NCBI GenBank assembly: GCA_012719115.1
Contig: JAAYAZ010000128.1
Location: forward strand, 1-10,993
From: Dehalococcoidales bacterium
GTDB taxonomy: Bacteria; Chloroflexota; Dehalococcoidia; Dehalococcoidales; UBA5627
Direction of reading: 5' to 3'
DNA length: 10,993 nt
Numbering within the stretch: position 1 is the first letter of the stretch; the number at the start of each line of letters is the position of its first letter. Positions 5,555-10,993 of this stretch are shown piece after piece. The notes under the pieces are model-generated. The model made no database searches. It had not been told where the DNA came from and saw nothing but the letters and a program-made list of their open reading frames with translations. The translations under genes and the position numbers were made by a program.

Positions 5555-5962
5555 TTAACGCTTGGTATACTGAGGCGCCTTGCGGGCACGTTTAAGACCC
5601 GGTTTCTTCCTTTCCTTAGCACGCGGGTCGCGTGTCAGAAGTCCGTCCCCTCTTAATGCCGGCTTAAATTTCTCGTCTTCCTTTAACAGGGCACGCGCAA
5701 TACCGTGGGATACGGCTCCGGCCTGTCCCGAAATGCCTCCGCCGTTTACAATTATGGAAACATCGAATTTACCCATCGTTTCGGTAACCATAAATGGTTT
5801 TGTGATAGCCTCACGATGCTCCAGGCTTACAAACCTCTGTTCGTACGGCATACCGTTTATCAATATTTCTCCGCTTCCGGGCATAATTCTTACCTGAGCG
5901 ACAGCTGTTTTACGCCTGCCTGTTCCCTGCGAATTAGTCTTCTTTTTCAAAGTTCCCCTCAC
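5555..5962 (-). CDS. rpsI: 30S ribosomal protein S9
   Basis: Component of the small subunit whose C-terminal tail reaches the P-site tRNA. The family signature is clear: GTGRRKTAVAQVRI near the N-terminus (13-26), GGGISGQAGAVSHGIARAL (74-92), and the basic end GLKRARKAPQYTKR, matching the conserved terminal K-R. As drawn from a GTG it has 135 residues, slightly longer than usual. A TTG at 5950 would give 131 residues, closer to the family's 130; AGGGGA lies three bases before it, while no such site precedes the GTG. The start is therefore uncertain. It is the last gene of the operon, 15 bases after rplM and 28 bases before the terminator. Confidence 0.96.
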   Translation of the reverse strand: MRGTLKKKTNSQGTGRRKTAVAQVRIMPGSGEILINGMPYEQRFVSLEHREAITKPFMVTETMGKFDVSIIVNGGGISGQAGAVSHGIARALLKEDEKFKPALRGDGLLTRDPRAKERKKPGLKRARKAPQYTKR

Positions 5963-5977
5963 ACACTATTAAGCAAA

Positions 5978-6400
5978 TTATTTTTTGTCAGCTACCTGAC
6001 CTGCATGGGGATGGCTATCCCCTACATAGACCTTCAATTTTTTTATCATGCTGGCACCGAGGCGGTTGCGCGGTAACATCCCTTTAACAGCATGCTCTAT
6101 TACAAATTCCGGTTTGGTTTTCATCATTACGTCCAGCGAAATAGTCTTAAAACCACCGGGGTAACCGGAATGGCGGTAGTAGAACTTGCCGGTTCCCTTG
6201 TTACCGCTGGTGCGGATTTTCTCTGCATTGATGATAACCACATAATCACCGGTATCTATATTACGGGTGAACATCGCTTTGTTCTTACCCATAAGTAAAC
6301 GGGCAACCTCTGTAGCCAGGCGACCCAGCACCTGGTCTGTGGCATCGATAACATGCCACTCCCTCTTAATATCCGAAGCTTTTACACTATATGTTTTCAC
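5978..6400 (-). CDS. rplM: 50S ribosomal protein L13
   Basis: Early-assembling large-subunit protein of 140 residues, the usual length. Family features include WHVIDATDQVLGRLATEVA (15-33), the central NIDTGDYVVIINAEKI, the YRHSGYPGGFK stretch, and AVKGMLPRNRLG near residues 105-116. The start is a GTG at 6400 with an AGGGGAAG site upstream that lies inside the end of truA. The two genes overlap by 14 bases, so translation of L13 is probably coupled to truA. The rplM-rpsI pair is conserved in nearly all bacteria. Confidence 0.97.
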   Translation of the reverse strand: MKTYSVKASDIKREWHVIDATDQVLGRLATEVARLLMGKNKAMFTRNIDTGDYVVIINAEKIRTSGNKGTGKFYYRHSGYPGGFKTISLDVMMKTKPEFVIEHAVKGMLPRNRLGASMIKKLKVYVGDSHPHAGQVADKK

Positions 6401-7193
6401 TATTCTCTTCCCCTAAGGATTTATTATAATTAACTTTGATTAGACACAGCCCCTTAGCAGGTGCCGCAGGACCGGCCAAACCAAGTTTTCTCGCTAACAT
6501 TATACTACGAAACTCTTCCTCAGTCATCTTACCCTGCCCCACCCTGATAAGAGCCCCGATGGTGTTACGCACCTGATGCGGCAGGAAAGAGTTAGCTTTT
6601 ATGTTAAAAACAACCATCTCTTCTTCCCTGACAAAACAGGCTTTGTAAACACGCCGTATGGTACTTTTTAATTCCACTCCCAGGTTACTGGCAAATGAAG
6701 CGAAATCGTGCTCGCCGACAAGTTGCCCCGCCGCGCTGTTCATCGCTTCCATATCCAGCTCTCCGTTTACCAGAAAAGAATAATCCTCCCAAAGCGGAGA
6801 CCTCACCCGGCTATTCAAGATATAATATTTATATTCCCGGCTTACAGCCTTTCTTCTAACGTTGAATGAATCTTCAACCCTGTAAGCCGCTTTAACTGCA
6901 ATGTCAACCGGCAGATAATAATTCAAACCGCTTACAAAGCGGTCTGACAATATCGCCGATGTAGTTTTAAAGCTTACTACCTGTCCGGCAGCGTGTACCC
7001 CGCTATCGGTTCTGCTGGCCGATGCCACTCTTGTTTTTTCTCCCGTTAAGCGGTACAACGCCCGTTCAAGTTCACCCTGTATTGTGGGAAGCTTTGCCTG
7101 TAACTGGAAACCGCAATAATCGCTTCCCTTATATTCGACAATCAGAACAAATCTTCTGATTTCTCTATCATTCGGAGAGAGATTCTCCCCCAT
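6387..7193 (-). CDS. truA: tRNA pseudouridine(38-40) synthase TruA
   Basis: Converts uridines 38-40 in the anticodon stem-loop of tRNAs to pseudouridine. The catalytic motif SRTDSGVHA (60-68) has the nucleophile D63, and the N-terminal VEYKGSDYCGFQ (19-30), the SREYKYYIL stretch and NSFLPHQVRNTIGALI near the C-terminus are all typical. At 268 residues it is of normal size, with about ten extra residues before the conserved first strand. The ATG at 7193 has an AAGGG site about nine bases upstream. It sits between rplQ (36-base gap) and rplM (14-base overlap), a linkage seen in several bacterial phyla. Confidence 0.96.
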   Translation of the reverse strand: MGENLSPNDREIRRFVLIVEYKGSDYCGFQLQAKLPTIQGELERALYRLTGEKTRVASASRTDSGVHAAGQVVSFKTTSAILSDRFVSGLNYYLPVDIAVKAAYRVEDSFNVRRKAVSREYKYYILNSRVRSPLWEDYSFLVNGELDMEAMNSAAGQLVGEHDFASFASNLGVELKSTIRRVYKACFVREEEMVVFNIKANSFLPHQVRNTIGALIRVGQGKMTEEEFRSIMLARKLGLAGPAAPAKGLCLIKVNYNKSLGEENSENI

Positions 7194-7229
7194 TATTTAT
7201 AACCCTTATTCAAATTTGAAAATAACAGA

Positions 7230-7592
7230 CTAGCCGGATTTCTCAACCAGTTCCAGCTGAACCATAATTGCACCGTCGCCCTGCCTGGGGCCAAGTTTGG
7301 TGATACGGGTATAGCCACCGGGACGCTCTTTAAACCTCGGCGCAATGTCCGAAAACACCTTTTCGACTACTTTGCCATCATAGACAAAGGCTAACATCTT
7401 TCGCCTGGCAGCCAAATCGTTGCGCTTTCCCAGCGTGATAGTTCTCTCTGCCAGCCCCTGTATTTCCTTTGCCTTGGCTTCGGTAGTCACAATTTTTTCA
7501 TAGTCCAGTAAATCGGTCACCAGGTTGCGGAACATAGCCATCCTGTGTGACGAATCTCTATCGAATTTTCTTCCAGATACTTTATGCCTCAT
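7230..7592 (-). CDS. rplQ: 50S ribosomal protein L17
   Basis: Large-subunit protein located near the peptide exit tunnel. The 120-residue product starts [20 protein letters not shown], continues with the family's [21 protein letters not shown] (36-56), and ends with [19 protein letters not shown] and a short strand, as expected for the family. The start ATG is preceded by GGAAGAGG. It follows rpoA after 25 bases, the standard rpoA-rplQ arrangement. Confidence 0.97.
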   Translation of the reverse strand: MRHKVSGRKFDRDSSHRMAMFRNLVTDLLDYEKIVTTEAKAKEIQGLAERTITLGKRNDLAARRKMLAFVYDGKVVEKVFSDIAPRFKERPGGYTRITKLGPRQGDGAIMVQLELVEKSG

Positions 7593-7617
7593 TTTTGCCT
7601 CTTCCTATACTAGTTAC

Positions 7618-8622
7618 CTATTCGGCAGTTTCCTTCTTTTTTTTCTTTTTGGGAACAGCAACTTCCTCCTCATCATCTTCGCCGCTGTCAGCGCCAATGG
7701 TGAAATTGAGGCCCAGCCCCTGAAGACGTTCCTGTACTTCCTGGCGTGATTTCTGCCCGAAATTACGTAATCCTAAAAGTTCTTTTTCTCCGGTACTTAC
7801 CAGTTCGCCTACCGTAGTGATACCGCTGCGGCGCAGACAGTTCATTGCTCTGACGGAAAGGTCGAGCTGTTCCACCGGCATATTGAATATATCCTGCGGA
7901 ATCGATTCCCTTAAAGCCTTCTTTTCCTCTTCCATTTGAGATACTTTGCTGTATCCGACAAACGGGTTGAACTGTTCAACCAGGATAGTTGCGGCATTGC
8001 TCATAGCATCAGCAGGCGTAATAGTGCCATCCGTCCATATTTCGAGAACCAAACGCTCACGGCTGGAGATTTCACCCACGTGAATCGGTTGTATGCTGAA
8101 ATTAACCTTACGCACCGGTGTAAAAATGGCATCAATAGGTATAGTGCCTACCGACAGATTGTCTGTCGATTCGGCAGCTTTAAAACCCATTCCGATTTCA
8201 ACGTCGAAGTCCACATAGAAGCGGGCTTCCGGCGAATCTACGGTTGCCAGATACAAATCGGGGTTTACAATTTCATAATCCAGAGAAGGATTAATATCCC
8301 TGGCATAAATCGCACCTTCTTTTTGTTTTTCCAGCGACAATCTGGCAGGTGTGCCGGAAAGCGCCTTCAAACGCAGGGCTTTTACATTCAGTATAAACTC
8401 CAGCACATCCTCTTTAACATAAGGAATAGGCGCAAATTCATGCTGAACACCCTCTATTTTTATCTTAGTAACGGCAGCTCCCGGAAGAAACCCCAGAAGC
8501 ACACGACGTAACGCATTGCCGATAGTGGTGCCAAAACCCTTTTCCAAAGGCTCGACTTCAAAACGCCCGTAGCTATCGTTACTCTCTTTACAATCTATAT
8601 TAGATATAGCTAAACCAAACAA
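7618..8622 (-). CDS. rpoA: DNA-directed RNA polymerase subunit alpha
   Basis: Forms the dimer on which the RNA polymerase core assembles. The N-terminal domain shows FEVEPLEKGFGTTIGNALRRVLL (21-43), the dimerisation and assembly region. The C-terminal domain (about 249-307) contains LSVRAMNCLRRSGI, in which R258, N261 and C262 match the E. coli residues that touch UP-element DNA, and the LRNFGQKS motif. After it comes a tail of about 27 residues: an acidic stretch (GEDDEEE) and then a run of six lysines. The start is a TTG at 8622, supported by a strong AAGGAGG six bases upstream and by the family's usual N-terminus. It lies between rpsD and rplQ as in most bacteria. Confidence 0.98.
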   Translation of the reverse strand: MFGLAISNIDCKESNDSYGRFEVEPLEKGFGTTIGNALRRVLLGFLPGAAVTKIKIEGVQHEFAPIPYVKEDVLEFILNVKALRLKALSGTPARLSLEKQKEGAIYARDINPSLDYEIVNPDLYLATVDSPEARFYVDFDVEIGMGFKAAESTDNLSVGTIPIDAIFTPVRKVNFSIQPIHVGEISSRERLVLEIWTDGTITPADAMSNAATILVEQFNPFVGYSKVSQMEEEKKALRESIPQDIFNMPVEQLDLSVRAMNCLRRSGITTVGELVSTGEKELLGLRNFGQKSRQEVQERLQGLGLNFTIGADSGEDDEEEVAVPKKKKKKETAE

Positions 8623-8645
8623 ACCTTACCTCCTTGCCAGCCCAT

Positions 8646-9269
8646 CTATCTTGAGTAGTACTCAACTACAGACGCTATATTATATTTCGCCTCGATATCA
8701 TCGGGCGTCGGCAAAGATAATACCTTACCAACTGCTTTCTCTTTATCCAGATTCAACCATCCCGGTATTGTTTTACTGGCCAGTGACGCTGACATCGTTT
8801 TAAAATATTCGCTTTTTACACTGCTGCCATGCCAGCTTATAACATCCCCTTCCTTAACAAAACATGAAGGAATGTCGGTTTTCTTACCGTTTAAGTCGAA
8901 ATGCCCGTGCTGTACCAACTGACGAGCCTGAGCCCTCGAATCGGCAAACCCGAGACGATAAACTACATTGTCAAGACGCCTTTCAAGTAACACCAGCAGA
9001 TTCTCACCGGTGATTCCGCTTTTTCTTTCCGCTTCCGCAAATATTTTCCTGAACTGCCTCTCAAGTACTCCATAGCTATAACGAACTTTCTGTTTCTCAC
9101 GCAACTGCTCACCGCGGTCGGATATCCGGCGCCTGCGCCCGAGCTGAGGCCCGGGGGCTTTGGGACGCTTATCAAGTGTGCACTTGGTAATACATCTGCT
9201 GCCTTTAAGCATTAATTTTTCGCCGCTGCGTCTGCACAGACGGCAGACTGCTTCTGTATATCTAGCCAT
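8646..9269 (-). CDS. rpsD: 30S ribosomal protein S4, zinc-binding form
   Basis: Primary 16S rRNA-binding protein that starts small-subunit assembly. The 207-residue product has four N-terminal cysteines in the zinc-ribbon pattern C9-x2-C12-x13-C26-x3-C30, so this is the cysteine-containing (C+) form. The S4 RNA-binding domain spans about 97-160, with [20 protein letters not shown]. The ATG has a GGAGGAG site that lies within the last codons of rpsK; the two genes are separated by only three bases. Many bacteria also use S4 to repress its own operon; no structured leader is visible here because the gene is internal to a long transcript. Confidence 0.97.
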   Translation of the reverse strand: MARYTEAVCRLCRRSGEKLMLKGSRCITKCTLDKRPKAPGPQLGRRRRISDRGEQLREKQKVRYSYGVLERQFRKIFAEAERKSGITGENLLVLLERRLDNVVYRLGFADSRAQARQLVQHGHFDLNGKKTDIPSCFVKEGDVISWHGSSVKSEYFKTMSASLASKTIPGWLNLDKEKAVGKVLSLPTPDDIEAKYNIASVVEYYSR

Positions 9270-9272
9270 TCT

Positions 9273-9671
9273 TTAGACTCTCCTCCTTTTGGGTGCACGG
9301 CAACCGTTATGAGGTATGGGGGTTATATCCCTGATACTGGTAACATATAACCCGGCCGCCTGTAAGGCGCGCACAGCAGCTTCGCGGCCGCTGCCCGGAC
9401 CTTTAACAAATACGTCTACCTGACGCAAACCGTGCTCCATAGCTTTGTGGGCAGCATTGGTAGCTGCCAGCTGAGCTGCAAACGGAGTGCTTTTACGCGA
9501 ACCTTTAAAACCGGCTGCTCCGGCGCTTGCCTGTGAAATCACATTGCCTGCCGGGTCGGTTAAAGATATTATGGTATTGTTAAAAGTTGCCTGTATATAA
9601 GCCCTTCCGCTCGGAATAGACTTTCGGTCTTTTTTACTTACTTTTGCTTTTGCTTTCTTATTAGGTGCCAT
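9273..9671 (-). CDS. rpsK: 30S ribosomal protein S11
   Basis: Platform protein of the small subunit that contacts the region around the 3' end of 16S rRNA. It is 132 residues long, with the family blocks [20 protein letters not shown] (24-43), [35 protein letters not shown] (85-103) and the nearly invariant C-terminus [18 protein letters not shown]. The lysine-rich first 18 residues are common in the family. It lies 22 bases after rpsM and three bases before rpsD. Confidence 0.97.
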   Translation of the reverse strand: MAPNKKAKAKVSKKDRKSIPSGRAYIQATFNNTIISLTDPAGNVISQASAGAAGFKGSRKSTPFAAQLAATNAAHKAMEHGLRQVDVFVKGPGSGREAAVRALQAAGLYVTSIRDITPIPHNGCRAPKRRRV

Positions 9672-9693
9672 TTATTTTGTTTCTCCCTTAATA

Positions 9694-10083
9694 CTACGTC
9701 TTAGCCATGCCGCGTTTTTGACCTCTGCCGGCTACTGTCTTCTTTATGCCTTTTCGCGTACGGGCATTGGTGCGTGTTCTCTGTCCATGCGCCGGAAGAT
9801 TACGACGATGCCGTAAGCCGCGGTAGCTGCCGATATCTATAAGGCGTTTGACATTTAAAGTAACTTCTTTACGAAGTTCCCCTTCCGTTCTGTATTCACG
9901 GTCGATGATTTCACGCAGACGACTATTCTCCGCCTCCGTCAGGTCATCCGACTTGGTAGTCGGTTCGATTTCGGCCTTCTCCAATATCTTCATACTGTAG
10001 GTAGGACCTATTCCATGAATATACTGTAGTGCATATTTTATTTGCTTATTTTTAGGGATATCAACCCCGGCTATACGTGCCAT
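9694..10083 (-). CDS. rpsM: 30S ribosomal protein S13
   Basis: Head protein of the small subunit that contacts the P-site tRNA and forms bridges to the large subunit. The 129-residue product begins [15 protein letters not shown] and has the [10 protein letters not shown] helix-hairpin region (21-30) and the conserved basic block [20 protein letters not shown] (86-105). The C-terminal tail [11 protein letters not shown] is basic, as expected for the tRNA-contacting end. The correct ATG at 10083 follows GGAGG; an overlapping ATG four bases earlier is out of frame. Confidence 0.97.
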   Translation of the reverse strand: MARIAGVDIPKNKQIKYALQYIHGIGPTYSMKILEKAEIEPTTKSDDLTEAENSRLREIIDREYRTEGELRKEVTLNVKRLIDIGSYRGLRHRRNLPAHGQRTRTNARTRKGIKKTVAGRGQKRGMAKT

Positions 10084-10107
10084 TCATTCCTCCTTATAGA
10101 CACCCGT

Positions 10108-10221
10108 CTAACCCTGACGCTGCTTGTGTTTGGGATTTGTGCAGATATTTCTGACCACGCCGCGTCTTTTAATAATCTTGCATTTTTCACACCTTGTTTT
10201 AACTGATGCTCTAACTTTCAT
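10108..10221 (-). CDS. rpmJ: 50S ribosomal protein L36, zinc-binding form
   Basis: A 37-residue protein that I translated directly on the minus strand. It begins [15 protein letters not shown] and ends NPKHKQRQG. The zinc ligands C11, C14, C27 and H32 are all present, so this is the canonical zinc (C+) form. The ATG at 10221 has AAGAGG five bases upstream. It sits between infA and rpsM, its usual place, with gaps of 37 and 24 bases. Confidence 0.96.
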   Translation of the reverse strand: MKVRASVKTRCEKCKIIKRRGVVRNICTNPKHKQRQG

Positions 10222-10258
10222 AATAACCTCTTACTCATCTTACCCGGGTAAATCATGC

Positions 10259-10477
10259 CTATTTCAAGCGGTAAGTTATCCTCCCTCGACTTAAGTCGTA
10301 GGGCGATAACTCGATAAGTACTTTATCACCGGGTAATATTCTAATATAGTGTACTCTTATTTTACCAGAAATATGGGCTAAAACTCTATGTCCGTTTGCC
10401 AGCTCTACATTGAACGTAGCATTAGGCAGAGCTTCAACTACCACACCTTCCACCTCAATCGCTTCTTTTTTACCCAT
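10259..10477 (-). CDS. infA: Translation initiation factor IF-1
   Basis: A 72-residue OB-fold protein that binds the ribosomal A site during initiation. It is nearly consensus along its whole length: [20 protein letters not shown] (7-26), [20 protein letters not shown] (29-48), [20 protein letters not shown] and a final YRLK. The length equals that of most bacterial IF-1. It begins 11 bases after the map stop codon and precedes rpmJ, the common map-infA-rpmJ order. Confidence 0.97.
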   Translation of the reverse strand: MGKKEAIEVEGVVVEALPNATFNVELANGHRVLAHISGKIRVHYIRILPGDKVLIELSPYDLSRGRITYRLK

Positions 10478-10488
10478 AATATCCAGCC

Positions 10489-10993
10489 TTATAAGACGGT
10501 GAGCAACTGTGGCTCACTGTCGGTAATCGCAATAGTATGTTCGAAATGAGCCGATAAACTGCCATCAGCGGTATATACAACCCAGCCGTCTTTGCCGGGT
10601 TTTGTACGCCAATCCCCGATATTAACCATCGGCTCGATAGCTATCGTCATTCCTTTTTTTAATTCAACGCCGGTTCCCCTGGTGCCGAAATTGGGAATCA
10701 GCGGGTCTTCATGCATTTCCCTGCCGATACCATGCCCGGTGTATTCACGCACCACCGAGAACCCCCTCGATTCGGCATACTCCTGTACGGCAGCCCCGAT
10801 ATCTCCCAACTTGGCTCCGTCACGGGCAGCAAATATACCGGCGGCAAGCGCCCCCTCGGTAACCCGCATAAGCTCAGCCGCTTTAGGACTGATATCGCCC
10901 ACTCCCACTGTTAAGGCGGCATCTCCCTGGAAACCGTCATATATAGACCCGAAATCCATCGAGACGATATCGCCGTTTTTAATAATTTTATCG
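10489..10993 (-). CDS. map: Methionine aminopeptidase, type I (5' end beyond window)
   Basis: Removes the initiator methionine from new proteins. Only the C-terminal part is in the window: the reading frame stays open to base 10993, where it reads [11 protein letters not shown] before the methionine encoded at 10959. That methionine is therefore internal, not the start. All five metal ligands of the pita-bread fold are visible: the two aspartates of the [14 protein letters not shown] block, the histidine of [12 protein letters not shown], the glutamate of AIEPMV and the glutamate of HFEHT. The MHEDP histidine that contacts substrate is also present. The missing part is roughly the first 90 residues of an about 250-residue enzyme. 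Confidence 0.95.
   Translation of the reverse strand, partial: DKIIKNGDIVSMDFGSIYDGFQGDAALTVGVGDISPKAAELMRVTEGALAAGIFAARDGAKLGDIGAAVQEYAESRGFSVVREYTGHGIGREMHEDPLIPNFGTRGTGVELKKGMTIAIEPMVNIGDWRTKPGKDGWVVYTADGSLSAHFEHTIAITDSEPQLLTVL

Noticed and set aside
5705..6076. Plus-strand open frame of 123 codons opposite rpsI and rplM
   Set aside because: It is antisense to two clearly conserved ribosomal protein genes and has no family resemblance.
7936..8511. Plus-strand open frame of 191 codons opposite rpoA
   Set aside because: Long only because it mirrors the rpoA codons; the rpoA product is unmistakable.

Overview
The window is bacterial DNA of moderate GC content with two coding blocks facing each other. 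The right half (about 5555-10993, minus strand) is an unbroken run of core translation and transcription genes: map (partial), infA, rpmJ, rpsM, rpsK, rpsD, rpoA, rplQ, truA, rplM, rpsI. Direct rplQ-truA-rplM-rpsI linkage, the zinc-binding forms of S4 and L36, and intergenic DNA full of short dispersed repeats fit Chloroflexota of the Dehalococcoidia type. That is a tentative placement from gene order and general appearance, not from a phylogeny.

The left half holds a plus-strand six-gene operon (761-4941): a YtrA-type GntR regulator, a DUF1648-like membrane protein with a PH-like C-terminal domain, a YhfC-family predicted intramembrane glutamic protease, a small DUF3887-like lipoprotein, an ABC ATPase and an ABC-2 permease. 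Start/stop overlaps or short gaps link all six. In front is a strong promoter (TTGACA, 17 bp, TATATT) whose -10 lies inside a palindromic operator. The arrangement recalls the ytr-type envelope-stress operons of Firmicutes and lantibiotic or SdpI-type immunity modules. The function (sensing and exporting, or resisting, a membrane-active compound or peptide) is inferred.

The operon is bracketed by repeat-rich noncoding DNA: 1-701 on the left and 4942-5482 on the right. A 238-bp element occurs in direct orientation on both sides (461-698 and 5029-5265, about 95 % identical), so the six genes sit between two recombinable copies. Smaller modules and a recurrent 7-2-7 hairpin are shared by both flanks. 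The convergent core-gene operon ends in a good intrinsic terminator at 5483-5526.

No rRNA, tRNA, CRISPR array, transposase or integrase gene was seen.
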